DNA from: Bryopsis sp. KO-2023
Taxonomy: Eukaryota > Chlorophyta > Ulvophyceae > Bryopsidales > Bryopsidaceae
Length of the DNA stretch: 64,000 bases
Assembly (NCBI GenBank): GCA_030272585.1
Contig: BSYQ01000003.1
Span: 1-64,000 of the forward strand
Direction of reading: 5' to 3'
Part shown: in pieces, positions 1 to 12,253 of the stretch
Layout: every line of letters starts with the position of its first letter
Position numbering within the stretch: the stretch's first letter is position 1
Made by a program: the position numbers and the translations under genes
Notes under the pieces: model-generated
What the model saw: the letters and a program-made list of their open reading frames with translations, nothing else
Told to the model about the DNA's origin: nothing
The model's database searches: none

Positions 1-3000
1 CCCTAAAACCTAAACCCTAAACCCTAAACCCTAAACCCTAAACCCTAAACCCTAAACCCTAAACCCTAAACCCTAAACCCTAAACCCTAAACCCTAAACC
101 CTAAACCCTAAACCCTAAACCCTAAACCCTAAACCCTAAACCCTAAACCCTAAACCCTAAACCCTAAACCCTAAACCCTAAACCCTAAACCCTAAACCCT
201 AAACCCTAAACCCTAAACCCTAAACCCTAAACCCTAAACCCTAAACCCTAAACCCTAAACCCTAAACCCTAAACCCTAAACCCTAAACCCTAAACCCTAA
301 ACCCTAAACCCTAAACCCTAAACCCTAAACCCTAAACCCTAAACCCTAAACCCTAAACCCTAAACCCTAAACCCTAAACCCTAAACCCTAAACCCTAAAC
401 CCTAAACCCTAAACCCTAAACCCTAAACCCTAAACCCTAAACCCTAAACCCTAAACCCTAAACCCTAAACCCTAAACCCTAAACCCTAAACCCTAAACCC
501 TAAACCCTAAACCCTAAACCCTAAACCCTAAACCCTAAACCCTAAACCCTAAACCCTAAACCCTAAACCCTAAACCCTAAACCCTAAACCCTAAACCCTA
601 AACCCTAAACCCTAAACCCTAAACCCTAAACCCTAAACCCTAAACCCTAAACCCTAAACCCTAAACCCTAAACCCTAAACCCTAAACCCTAAACCCTAAA
701 CCCTAAACCCTAAACCCTAAACCCTAAACCCTAAACCCTAAACCCTAAACCCTAAACCCTAAACCCTAAACCCTAAACCCTAAACCCTAAACCCTAAACC
801 CTAAACCCTAAACCCTAAACCCTAAACCCTAAACCCTAAACCCTAAACCCTAAACCCTAAACCCTAAACCCTAAACCCTAAACCCTAAACCCTAAACCCT
901 AAACCCTAAACCCTAAACCCTAAACCCTAAACCCTAAACCCTAAACCCTAAACCCTAAACCCTAAACCCTAAACCCTAAACCCTAAACCCTAAACCCTAA
1001 ACCCTAAACCCTAAACCCTAAACCCTAAACCCTAAACCCTAAACCCTAAACCCTAAACCCTAAACCCTAAACCCTAAACCCTAAACCCTAAACCCTAAAC
1101 CCTAAACCCTAAACCCTAAACCCTAAACCCTAAACCCTAAACCCTAAACCCTAAACCCTAAACCCTAAACCCTAAACCCTAAACCCTAAACCCTAAACCC
1201 TAAACCCTAAACCCTAAACCCTAAACCCTAAACCCTAAACCCTAAACCCTAAACCCTAAACCCTAAACCCTAAACCCTAAACCCTAAACCCTAAACCCTA
1301 AACCCTAAACCCTAAACCCTAAACCCTAAACCCTAAACCCTAAACCCTAAACCCTAAACCCTAAACCCTAAACCCTAAACCCTAAACCCTAAACCCTAAA
1401 CCCTAAACCCTAAACCCTAAACCCTAAACCCTAAACCCTAAACCCTAAACCCTAAACCCTAAACCCTAAACCCTAAACCCTAAACCCTAAACCCTAAACC
1501 CTAAACCCTAAACCCTAAACCCTAAACCCTAAACCCTAAACCCTAAACCCTAAACCCTAAACCCTAAACCCTAAACCCTAAACCCTAAACCCTAAACCCT
1601 AAACCCTAAACCCTAAACCCTAAACCCTAAACCCTAAACCCTAAACCCTAAACCCTAAACCCTAAACCCTAAACCCTAAACCCTAAACCCTAAACCCTAA
1701 ACCCTAAACCCTAAACCCTAAACCCTAAACCCTAAACCCTAAACCCTAAACCCTAAACCCTAAACCCTAAACCCTAAACCCTAAACCCTAAACCCTAAAC
1801 CCTAAACCCTAAACCCTAAACCCTAAACCCTAAACCCTAAACCCTAAACCCTAAACCCTAAACCCTAAACCCTAAACCCTAAACCCTAAACCCTAAACCC
1901 TAAACCCTAAACCCTAAACCCTAAACCCTAAACCCTAAACCCTAAACCCTAAACCCTAAACCCTAAACCCTAAACCCTAAACCCTAAACCCTAAACCCTA
2001 AACCCTAAACCCTAAACCCTAAACCCTAAACCCTAAACCCTAAACCCTAAACCCTAAACCCTAAACCCTAAACCCTAAACCCTAAACCCTAAACCCTAAA
2101 CCCTAAACCCTAAACCCTAAACCCTAAACCCTAAACCCTAAACCCTAAACCCTAAACCCTAAACCCTAAACCCTAAACCCTAAACCCTAAACCCTAAACC
2201 CTAAACCCTAAACCCTAAACCCTAAACCCTAAACCCTAAACCCTAAACCCTAAACCCTAAACCCTAAACCCTAAACCCTAAACCCTAAACCCTAAACCCT
2301 AAACCCTAAACCCTAAACCCTAAACCCTAAACCCTAAACCCTAAACCCTAAACCCTAAACCCTAAACCCTAAACCCTAAACCCTAAACCCTAAACCCTAA
2401 ACCCTAAACCCTAAACCCTAAACCCTAAACCCTAAACCCTAAACCCTAAACCCTAAACCCTAAACCCTAAACCCTAAACCCTAAACCCTAAACCCTAAAC
2501 CCTAAACCCTAAACCCTAAACCCTAAACCCTAAACCCTAAACCCTAAACCCTAAACCCTAAACCCTAAACCCTAAACCCTAAACCCTAAACCCTAAACCC
2601 TAAACCCTAAACCCTAAACCCTAAACCCTAAACCCTAAACCCTAAACCCTAAACCCTAAACCCTAAACCCTAAACCCTAAACCCTAAACCCTAAACCCTA
2701 AACCCTAAACCCTAAACCCTAAACCCTAAACCCTAAACCCTAAACCCTAAACCCTAAACCCTAAACCCTAAACCCTAAACCCTAAACCCTAAACCCTAAA
2801 CCCTAAACCCTAAACCCTAAACCCTAAACCCTAAACCCTAAACCCTAAACCCTAAACCCTAAACCCTAAACCCTAAACCCTAAACCCTAAACCCTAAACC
2901 CTAAACCCTAAACCCTAAACCCTAAACCCTAAACCCTAAACCCTAAACCCTAAACCCTAAACCCTAAACCCTAAACCCTAAACCCTAAACCCTAAACCCT

Positions 3001-3598
3001 AAACCCTAAACCCTAAACCCTAAACCCTAAACCCTAAACCCTAAACCCTAAACCCTAAACCCTAAACCCTAAACCCTAAACCCTAAACCCTAAACCCTAA
3101 ACCCTAAACCCTAAACCCTAAACCCTAAACCCTAAACCCTAAACCCTAAACCCTAAACCCTAAACCCTAAACCCTAAACCCTAAACCCTAAACCCTAAAC
3201 CCTAAACCCTAAACCCTAAACCCTAAACCCTAAACCCTAAACCCTAAACCCTAAACCCTAAACCCTAAACCCTAAACCCTAAACCCTAAACCCTAAACCC
3301 TAAACCCTAAACCCTAAACCCTAAACCCTAAACCCTAAACCCTAAACCCTAAACCCTAAACCCTAAACCCTAAACCCTAAACCCTAAACCCTAAACCCTA
3401 AACCCTAAACCCTAAACCCTAAACCCTAAACCCTAAACCCTAAACCCTAAACCCTAAACCCTAAACCCTAAACCCTAAACCCTAAACCCTAAACCCTAAA
3501 CCCTAAACCCTAAACCCTAAACCCTAAACCCTAAACCCTAAACCCTAAACCCTAAACCCTAAACCCTAAACCCTAAACCCTAAACCCTAAACCCTAAA
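1..3598. repeat. Terminal telomere array (CCCTAAA)n
   Basis: About 514 uninterrupted 7-bp CCCTAAA repeats; the only deviation I see is in the first two repeats. The C-rich strand reads 5'->3' inward from base 1, the orientation expected at a left chromosome end. CCCTAAA/TTTAGGG is the Arabidopsis-type telomere sequence of most land plants and many streptophyte algae. The lack of variant repeats over 3.6 kb fits a telomerase-maintained terminus rather than an old interstitial tract. Confidence 0.98.
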
Positions 3599-4268
3599 CT
3601 ACACTGATTTCATGTGGATCAGTGCTCAGTTCCATCAGAGCCTCTCGAAATTATTAGGTTGATTCTGTTTTGCGAGTCTGTAACCCTCAAACAAACCCTA
3701 AACCGATTGGGCTAGCCACAGAATCCCGTTTACTTTTCGGGGGGTTCTTTTCCTTACTGATTTCAAGGGATTTAGTTGATTCTAGTTCTTTCTTTCCAGA
3801 TTTTCAAGTCTTTTTTAGTTTTTCAAGTCTTTTTCTTCCTTTTTTTAGTTGCAGTGATTCTCTGGCTGTTCTTTTCTTAGTCTCTACTATCTTTTGTGAT
3901 TAGTGGGCTTTGAACAGTGAACTTAGTGGGATTTTCAATTGTTTTTCGATTGATTCAGTGTTCTCGACAGTTTTCTTCGTCGAAAGAAGTGGGATAGTCT
4001 TTCCTTAGAAGTTCGTTTCGAAATGATGGGATTACAGCGAAGTATTTTCGCTATATAGGTCGATGTCTTGGTTGTAAGAACCGCGGCTCCTAGTTAGCCA
4101 CTGCGGCATTTGTTGGGCCAGTCTCCTGTGTCTCGATCTCGAAACCCTTTCTCTTGTTGAAACGACTCACTCTTCTACCAAGGAACCACTCTGCACACTG
4201 GACTACCCAGGGCAAACACTCTCGTGACTATCCAAGTCGTGATTCCAGGCAAAGTCGAGATCCTCCTT

Positions 4269-5047
4269 CCTGTTTTTCGCCAGAAGTGCGACAGGTTCTT
4301 TTTCGAACGTCGACGCACGTTTTTCTAGACTCACAGGGCCGCAGTTACTTCTCTCTGCGTTTTCTGCCCTTTTCTCTTTCGATTCTGAGTTAGATTCTCG
4401 TTTTTATCTCCTGTTTTTCGCCAGAAGTGCGACAGGTTATCTTTTCGAACGTCGGCGTACGTTTTTCTAACTCACAGGGACGCAGTTACTTCTTTCTGCG
4501 ATCGCTGCTCTTTTCTTTTTTCGATTTTCGTTAAAAAACGACTGATTCTGGGTTAGATTCTTTTTCTAATTTCCTGTTTTCTCGCCAGAAGTGCGACAGG
4601 CTATCTTTTCGAACGTCGGCGAACGTTTTTCTAACTCACAGCGTCGCAGTTACTTCTCTCTGCGATCGCTGCTCTTTCCTTTTTTCGATTTTCGTTAAAA
4701 AACACCTCATTCTGAGTTAGATTCTTTTTATTATTTCCTGTTTTCGCCAGAAGTGCGACAGGCTTTCTTTTCGAACGTCGGCGAACGTTTTTCTATCTCA
4801 CAGGGTCGCAGTTACTTCTCTCTGCGATCGCTGCTTTTTTCTTTTTCTATTTTAGAGTTCGACTCGTGATCTGGAATTCCCTGTTTCGCCAGAAAGGCGA
4901 CAGGATGTTTTTCGAACGTCGTCGAACGTCGGCGAACATCGACGAACGTTCTTTAGACTTTTTCTTAGTCTTTTTTCCTGTTATTCGTTAAAACGCAGTT
5001 CGAACTCGTGATTAAGGAATTCCCTGGTTCGCCAGAAAGGCGTCAGG
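4269..5047. repeat. Six hairpin-forming sub-repeats inside the 1999-bp unit
   Basis: A CCTGtttttCGCcagaagtGCGACAGG-type motif recurs at 4269, 4410, 4573, 4737, 4880 and 5023, about 141-164 bp apart (same offsets in copies 2 and 3). Each has CCTG/CAGG outer arms and CGC/GCG inner arms. In the last two the inner arms change together to CGCC/GGCG, and the sixth keeps symmetry with CCTGG. Between them recur GAACGTCGGCGAACGTT and CGCAGTTACTTCTCTCTGCG, also self-complementary. No function is known to me. Confidence 0.75.
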
Positions 5048-5554
5048 ATGATATTAGGTCGTCTGGGGGACGATTTTCTTTAGTCGAAGTAGCGTCGATG
5101 TCTTTTCTGACTTCGCTGCTCGTCTTTTTTCTTTTCTTTCGCCTAACGTGGCTAAAACTCTAGTTTTTCGGAATTCTGACGACCTGCTTTCTGGCCGATC
5201 GAGGCTCGCAGCGTTCGTCTTTTAGTTTTTTACTCCTGCAGATGTTCTATTCCTGCTAGTCGAGTATATGCCTGCTTTTTTCCACCTACAGGCTGTTTTG
5301 GTATTCTTTAGGCAGATGTTCTTTCCTGCCTGTTTCGCTATTAGAGTCGACTTAGAAAAGTTTTTAGCTTTTTACTCCTGCAGAGGATCCATTCCTGCTA
5401 GTAGAGTAGTCGCTTGTTTTTCCTGCCTGTTCGGGATTAGAATCGACATGGGACAGTCGATTTAGACTCTCTGGATTCGAATTATCACCTCCTGATAATC
5501 GTTTCCTTATTACTTTTTAGATTAAACACTTAGAAACAATGGAATCAGAGGTTT

Positions 5555-5597
5555 GCCCTCTATAAAAAGTCAGAACAGAGGGCCCCTAAACCCTAAA
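5555..5597 (+). promoter_or_regulatory. TATA-like motif and 7-bp inverted repeat at unit end
   Basis: TATAAAAA (5561-5568) lies in the loop of a perfect inverted repeat, GCCCTCT (5555-5561) and AGAGGGC (5577-5583), about 20 bp before the terminal CCCTAAACCCTAAA. The same block recurs at the ends of copies 2 and 3. A start 25-30 bp downstream of the TATA motif would fall in the telomere repeats and give a CCCUAAA-containing RNA. This is a motif match only, with no evidence of transcription. Confidence 0.35.
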
Positions 5598-7596
5598 CTA
5601 CACTGATTTCATGTGGATCAGTGCTCAGTTCCATCAGAGCCTCTCGAAATTATTAGGTTGATTCTGTTTTGCGAGTCTGTAACCCTCAAACAAACCCTAA
5701 ACCGATTGGGCTAGCCACAGAATCCCGTTTACTTTTCGGGGGGTTCTTTTCCTTACTGATTTCAAGGGATTTAGTTGATTCTAGTTCTTTCTTTCCAGAT
5801 TTTCAAGTCTTTTTTAGTTTTTCAAGTCTTTTTCTTCCTTTTTTTAGTTGCAGTGATTCTCTGGCTGTTCTTTTCTTAGTCTCTACTATCTTTTGTGATT
5901 AGTGGGCTTTGAACAGTGAACTTAGTGGGATTTTCAATTGTTTTTCGATTGATTCAGTGTTCTCGACAGTTTTCTTCGTCGAAAGAAGTGGGATAGTCTT
6001 TCCTTAGAAGTTCGTTTCGAAATGATGGGATTACAGCGAAGTATTTTCGCTATATAGGTCGATGTCTTGGTTGTAAGAACCGCGGCTCCTAGTTAGCCAC
6101 TGCGGCATTTGTTGGGCCAGTCTCCTGTGTCTCGATCTCGAAACCCTTTCTCTTGTTGAAACGACTCACTCTTCTACCAAGGAACCACTCTGCACACTGG
6201 ACTACCCAGGGCAAACACTCTCGTGACTATCCAAGTCGTGATTCCAGGCAAAGTCGAGATCCTCCTTCCTGTTTTTCGCCAGAAGTGCGACAGGTTCTTT
6301 TTCGAACGTCGACGCACGTTTTTCTAGACTCACAGGGCCGCAGTTACTTCTCTCTGCGTTTTCTGCCCTTTTCTCTTTCGATTCTGAGTTAGATTCTCGT
6401 TTTTATCTCCTGTTTTTCGCCAGAAGTGCGACAGGTTATCTTTTCGAACGTCGGCGTACGTTTTTCTAACTCACAGGGACGCAGTTACTTCTTTCTGCGA
6501 TCGCTGCTCTTTTCTTTTTTCGATTTTCGTTAAAAAACGACTGATTCTGGGTTAGATTCTTTTTCTAATTTCCTGTTTTCTCGCCAGAAGTGCGACAGGC
6601 TATCTTTTCGAACGTCGGCGAACGTTTTTCTAACTCATAGCGTCGCAGTTACTTCTCTCTGCGATCGCTGCTCTTTCCTTTTTTCGATTTTCGTTAAAAA
6701 ACACCTCATTCTGAGTTAGATTCTTTTTATTATTTCCTGTTTTCGCCAGAAGTGCGACAGGCTTTCTTTTCGAACGTCGGCGAACGTTTTTCTATCTCAC
6801 AGGGTCGCAGTTACTTCTCTCTGCGATCGCTGCTTTTTTCTTTTTCTATTTTAGAGTTCGACTCGTGATCTGGAATTCCCTGTTTCGCCAGAAAGGCGAC
6901 AGGATGTTTTTCGAACGTCGTCGAACGTCGGCGAACATCGACGAACGTTCTTTAGACTTTTTCTTAGTCTTTTTTCCTGTTATTCGTTAAAACGCAGTTC
7001 GAACTCGTGATTAAGGAATTCCCTGGTTCGCCAGAAAGGCGTCAGGATGATATTAGGTCGTCTGGGGGACGATTTTCTTTAGTCGAAGTAGCGTCGATGT
7101 CTTTTCTGACTTCGCTGCTCGTCTTTTTTCTTTTCTTTCGCCTAACGTGGCTAAAACTCTAGTTTTTCGGAATTCTGACGACCTGCTTTCTGGCCGATCG
7201 AGGCTCGCAGCGTTCGTCTTTTAGTTTTTTACTCCTGCAGATGTTCTATTCCTGCTAGTCGAGTATATGCCTGCTTTTTTCCACCTACAGGCTGTTTTGG
7301 TATTCTTTAGGCAGATGTTCTTTCCTGCCTGTTTCGCTATTAGAGTCGACTTAGAAAAGTTTTTAGCTTTTTACTCCTGCAGAGGATCCATTCCTGCTAG
7401 TAGAGTAGTCGCTTGTTTTTCCTGCCTGTTCGGGATTAGAATCGACATGGGACAGTCGATTTAGACTCTCTGGATTCGAATTATCACCTCCTGATAATCG
7501 TTTCCTTATTACTTTTTAGATTAAACACTTAGAAACAATGGAATCAGAGGTTTGCCCTCTATAAAAAGTCAGAACAGAGGGCCCCTAAACCCTAAA
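5598..7596 (+). repeat. Subtelomeric 1999-bp unit, copy 2
   Basis: Same length and start as copy 1. The one difference I found by reading is T at 6638 where copies 1 and 3 have C (4639, 8637). Such identity over 2 kb implies very recent amplification or continuing homogenisation, unless assembly duplicated the unit. Confidence 0.95.
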
Positions 7597-9595
7597 CTAC
7601 ACTGATTTCATGTGGATCAGTGCTCAGTTCCATCAGAGCCTCTCGAAATTATTAGGTTGATTCTGTTTTGCGAGTCTGTAACCCTCAAACAAACCCTAAA
7701 CCGATTGGGCTAGCCACAGAATCCCGTTTACTTTTCGGGGGGTTCTTTTCCTTACTGATTTCAAGGGATTTAGTTGATTCTAGTTCTTTCTTTCCAGATT
7801 TTCAAGTCTTTTTTAGTTTTTCAAGTCTTTTTCTTCCTTTTTTTAGTTGCAGTGATTCTCTGGCTGTTCTTTTCTTAGTCTCTACTATCTTTTGTGATTA
7901 GTGGGCTTTGAACAGTGAACTTAGTGGGATTTTCAATTGTTTTTCGATTGATTCAGTGTTCTCGACAGTTTTCTTCGTCGAAAGAAGTGGGATAGTCTTT
8001 CCTTAGAAGTTCGTTTCGAAATGATGGGATTACAGCGAAGTATTTTCGCTATATAGGTCGATGTCTTGGTTGTAAGAACCGCGGCTCCTAGTTAGCCACT
8101 GCGGCATTTGTTGGGCCAGTCTCCTGTGTCTCGATCTCGAAACCCTTTCTCTTGTTGAAACGACTCACTCTTCTACCAAGGAACCACTCTGCACACTGGA
8201 CTACCCAGGGCAAACACTCTCGTGACTATCCAAGTCGTGATTCCAGGCAAAGTCGAGATCCTCCTTCCTGTTTTTCGCCAGAAGTGCGACAGGTTCTTTT
8301 TCGAACGTCGACGCACGTTTTTCTAGACTCACAGGGCCGCAGTTACTTCTCTCTGCGTTTTCTGCCCTTTTCTCTTTCGATTCTGAGTTAGATTCTCGTT
8401 TTTATCTCCTGTTTTTCGCCAGAAGTGCGACAGGTTATCTTTTCGAACGTCGGCGTACGTTTTTCTAACTCACAGGGACGCAGTTACTTCTTTCTGCGAT
8501 CGCTGCTCTTTTCTTTTTTCGATTTTCGTTAAAAAACGACTGATTCTGGGTTAGATTCTTTTTCTAATTTCCTGTTTTCTCGCCAGAAGTGCGACAGGCT
8601 ATCTTTTCGAACGTCGGCGAACGTTTTTCTAACTCACAGCGTCGCAGTTACTTCTCTCTGCGATCGCTGCTCTTTCCTTTTTTCGATTTTCGTTAAAAAA
8701 CACCTCATTCTGAGTTAGATTCTTTTTATTATTTCCTGTTTTCGCCAGAAGTGCGACAGGCTTTCTTTTCGAACGTCGGCGAACGTTTTTCTATCTCACA
8801 GGGTCGCAGTTACTTCTCTCTGCGATCGCTGCTTTTTTCTTTTTCTATTTTAGAGTTCGACTCGTGATCTGGAATTCCCTGTTTCGCCAGAAAGGCGACA
8901 GGATGTTTTTCGAACGTCGTCGAACGTCGGCGAACATCGACGAACGTTCTTTAGACTTTTTCTTAGTCTTTTTTCCTGTTATTCGTTAAAACGCAGTTCG
9001 AACTCGTGATTAAGGAATTCCCTGGTTCGCCAGAAAGGCGTCAGGATGATATTAGGTCGTCTGGGGGACGATTTTCTTTAGTCGAAGTAGCGTCGATGTC
9101 TTTTCTGACTTCGCTGCTCGTCTTTTTTCTTTTCTTTCGCCTAACGTGGCTAAAACTCTAGTTTTTCGGAATTCTGACGACCTGCTTTCTGGCCGATCGA
9201 GGCTCGCAGCGTTCGTCTTTTAGTTTTTTACTCCTGCAGATGTTCTATTCCTGCTAGTCGAGTATATGCCTGCTTTTTTCCACCTACAGGCTGTTTTGGT
9301 ATTCTTTAGGCAGATGTTCTTTCCTGCCTGTTTCGCTATTAGAGTCGACTTAGAAAAGTTTTTAGCTTTTTACTCCTGCAGAGGATCCATTCCTGCTAGT
9401 AGAGTAGTCGCTTGTTTTTCCTGCCTGTTCGGGATTAGAATCGACATGGGACAGTCGATTTAGACTCTCTGGATTCGAATTATCACCTCCTGATAATCGT
9501 TTCCTTATTACTTTTTAGATTAAACACTTAGAAACAATGGAATCAGAGGTTTGCCCTCTATAAAAAGTCAGAACAGAGGGCCCCTAAACCCTAAA
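7597..9595 (+). repeat. Subtelomeric 1999-bp unit, copy 3
   Basis: Third full copy, matching copy 1 by eye over its whole length. It ends in the same GGGCCCCTAAACCCTAAA junction and passes directly into a truncated fourth copy. Confidence 0.95.
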
Positions 9596-9702
9596 CTACA
9601 CTGATTTCATGTGGATCAGTGCTCAGTTCCATCAGAGCCTCTCGAAATTATTAGGTTGATTCTGTTTTGCGAGTCTGTAACCCTCAAACAAACCCTAAAC
9701 CC
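9596..9702 (+). repeat. Truncated fourth copy of the 1999-bp unit
   Basis: It matches the first 106-107 bp of the unit up to the internal AAACCCTAAACC motif. Where full copies continue GATTGGGC, this copy continues CTAAAACCCTAAA and becomes a telomeric tract. The break therefore coincides with the unit's own telomere-like sequence. Confidence 0.93.
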
Positions 9703-10642
9703 TAAAACCCTAAACCCTAAACCCTAAACCCTAAACCCTAAACCCTAAACCCTAAACCCTAAACCCTAAACCCTAAACCCTAAACCCTAAACCCTAAACC
9801 CTAAACCCTAAACCCTAAACCCTAAAACCCTAAACCCTAAACCCTAAACCCTAAACCCTAAACCCTAAACCCTAAACCCTAAACCCTAAACCCTAAACCC
9901 TAAACCCTAAACCCTAAACCCTAAACCCTAAACCCTAAACCCTAAACCCTAAACCCTAAACCCTAAACCCTAAACCCTAAACCCTAAACCCTAAACCCTA
10001 AACCCTAAACCCTAAACCCTAAACCCTAAACCCTAAACCCTAAACCCTAAACCCTAAACCCTAAACCCTAAACCCTAAACCCTAAACCCTAAACCCTAAA
10101 CCCTAAACCCTAAACCCTAAACCCTAAACCCTAAACCCTAAACCCTAAACCCTAAACCCTAAACCCTAAACCCTAAACCCTAAACCCTAAACCCTAAACC
10201 CTAAACCCTAAACCCTAAACCCTAAACCCTAAACCCTAAACCCTAAACCCTAAACCCTAAACCCTAAACCCTAAACCCTAAACCCTAAACCCTAAAACCC
10301 TAAACCCTAAACCCTAAACCCTAAACCCTAAACCCTAAACCCTAAACCCTAAACCCTAAACCCTAAACCCTAAACCCTAACCCCTAAACCCTAAACCCTA
10401 AACCCTAAACCCTAAACCCTAAACCCTAAACCCTAAACCCTAAACCCTAAACCCTAAACCCTAAACCCTAAACCCTAAAACCCTAAACCCTAAACCCTAA
10501 ACCCTAAACCCTAAACCCTAAACCCTAAACCCTAAACCCTAAACCCTAAACCCTAAACCCTAAACTCAAAAAGTTCCCTGGTAAACGGGTAAACCCTAAA
10601 CCCTAAACCCTAAACCCTAAAACCCTAAACCCTAAACCCTAA
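9691..10642. repeat. Second telomeric tract with variant repeats
   Basis: About 0.95 kb of CCCTAAA with occasional CCCTAAAA and CCCCTAAA variants. It is broken once at 10566-10592 by a short non-telomeric spacer (CTCAAAAAGTTCCCTGG...). The variants suggest older sequence than the terminal array. It starts inside the truncated fourth subtelomeric unit. Confidence 0.95.
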
Positions 10643-11357
10643 TATATTCAAACTACTAAACTTCGTAAACCCTAAAGTCGTCAGTTTCATGACTAAGGAC
10701 GTCACAAGTTGATTTTTTACCAAAAACACAATATGGGTATCAAAAGATAGGTCTTGGAAAAAGATTGCGTTTGGCTTTAATCAGAATTTTGAAATTCCTT
10801 CTCATTTTCGAGATATCAAGCGTTAAAGGCAATTGCAGAAAATATGCGGATTTACAAAGTCAGTCACCTAGATAATAGGTCTCGATCCTTAAATATCTGA
10901 CGAAACGATTAAGAACATCCTACTACCAAAAATTTCAAAGCTTTCATCTCTAAACCCCAAGGTCTCAAGATCAAATCCTTGTTCGATCACTTTCGCTATC
11001 GACCTGGATCATACTTTAAAGCACAAATGTGACCAAGCTTAGACTCGAACCTACAACCAGAAAGACACTATCATAACATAAACCACCTTATCCATTCCAA
11101 CCATCCTAACTGAAACGCTACTAGATAAACGTTTCCATTTTAAGTACTTCGATCGTAATCAAGAACACTCGTACTTCAAAAGATCGATCATCATCACTTT
11201 TTCGTATCTTAACATACTGATGATAAGGGATAGATTTGATGAAAGACTTCAGTCATAAGGGTCGAAGTATCGAATCCAAACCGAAACCAATTGACATACT
11301 TCCATCAAAATCGCTCCTTTTAAGTATAAAACCCTGGTAGCGACTGAAAATTCCGGG

Positions 11358-11458
11358 GCCCCAGCTACATGGTGGTAGGATGTCCCGGTGGGTATTCGAG
11401 ATGTGTGCTTGTCTCATTAGCCATAGTGGCATCGTGGGTTCAATTCCTGCCTGGGGCG
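11358..11458 (+). other. tRNA-like element in R copy 1
   Basis: Seven-base arms GCCCCAG (11358-11364) and CTGGGGC (11451-11457) are exactly complementary, like an acceptor stem. A D-arm-like ACAT/ATGT stem encloses GGTGGTAGG, and a T-arm-like GTGGG-TTCAATT-CCTGC matches the Pol III B box. GCC/GGC could form a variable arm. The middle (about 50 nt) has no convincing 7-nt anticodon loop, so this is a tRNA-derived relic or SINE-like head, not a called tRNA gene. Confidence 0.6.
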
Positions 11459-11494
11459 AAACTTCTGGCTTTTTTAGTTTTTTATACTTCGATA

Positions 11495-11530
11495 GTGTCA
11501 CGGGTTCGAATCCTTCCTTGTGTGCTTCCG
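11495..11530 (+). promoter_or_regulatory. Second B-box-like sequence in R copy 1
   Basis: GGGTTCGAATCC, a full match to the Pol III B-box consensus, lies about 70 bp after the tRNA-like fold. R copy 2 has AGGTTCAAATCC at the equivalent place (about 13249). Two tandem B boxes suggest a dimeric tRNA-derived element. No acceptor stem is seen for this one. Confidence 0.45.
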
Positions 11531-12253
11531 TACTTCTTTCAGGCTTCTTTCGCTCCTACCAGCTTGCCTCTGACGAATTTTCGACCGAAACATAAAATTT
11601 CAAAATCTACATAAAATATCTGAACTTTTGAATATAATATTGCATTTTCGTCAAAAGTCATCCTTAGTCATAGACGTCAAAGTCGTCATGACTAATGCTT
11701 ACGTAATCCGAAAATTCGAAAAGTTACTTTCTTCCATAATTCTTTTTCGCTTGGCAGAATTTCAATAGGAGGTCTCCTTGAGGAGTTAGAGGCAATTAAA
11801 AATTGAAAATTGAAATTACATTATAAAATTTTCAAAAAGTCAAAAAATACTTTCTTCCAAAAATCCAAAATCTCGAAACGAAATCCTTTTAAGGTCAATA
11901 CTTCAGGAGTTATGGCCAATTTGTCTTTTTCGCTAACGAAAAAAAGCTGAAAAAAGCCCAAATGGGCCGCCTTTGAGGCCCAAGCGCTTACAAATGAATC
12001 ATTAGAATCACCTAAAATTTTGAAGACATGTTCCCACATAGAGGGGCAACATTTGCGAAACTATTTTTAGAAATATAATTAACAGAAAAAAAAGTTATGA
12101 CTCAAAAACCCCCCAAAAAGCCCTTTTTTGGCCCTAGCGCAAAAATGAATCGATAAAATTGTGCATTCTAAAAAAAAAGATGATTTTTAGGTTCGATTTG
12201 ATAGCTTAGCCGCGAGGAATAGTCAAGGAAAAATTTTTTCGCCCTCGCGAACC

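Larger units (their letters stand above)
3599..5597 (+). repeat. Subtelomeric 1999-bp unit, copy 1
   Basis: First of three head-to-tail copies. It begins right after a telomere repeat (CTACACTGATTTC...) and ends in GGGCCCCTAAACCCTAAA, so each unit closes with about two telomere repeats. A second telomere-like motif (AAACCCTAAACC) lies about 100 bp inside it. The body is T-rich with six short hairpin-forming repeats. Small ORFs of 77, 79 and 65 codons recur in each copy but have low complexity and no recognisable domain, so no gene is called. Confidence 0.95.
10643..12253. repeat. Subtelomeric repeat R, copy 1
   Basis: Aligns by eye over its length with 12390-14013 (shared landmarks: GTCGTCAGTTT, CACAATATGGGTATCAAAAG, the tRNA-like fold, AAATCCTTTTAAGGTCAATAC, GTTCCCACATAGAGGGGC). 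It is bordered on both sides by telomeric repeats. No convincing protein gene: the minus-strand frame at 11821-12039 has no known domain. Confidence 0.9.

Noticed and set aside
1-3598. CRISPR-like array
   Set aside because: Seven-base perfect repeats without spacers; plainly telomeric.
3670-9463. Three small ORFs (77, 79, 65 codons) repeated in each 2-kb subtelomeric unit
   Set aside because: They recur only because the units are identical, are Ser/Phe-rich, have no domain, and give no sign of coding constraint.
11358-11457. Functional tRNA gene in R
   Set aside because: Acceptor and T-arm pairing is good, but no proper anticodon stem and 7-nt loop can be drawn.
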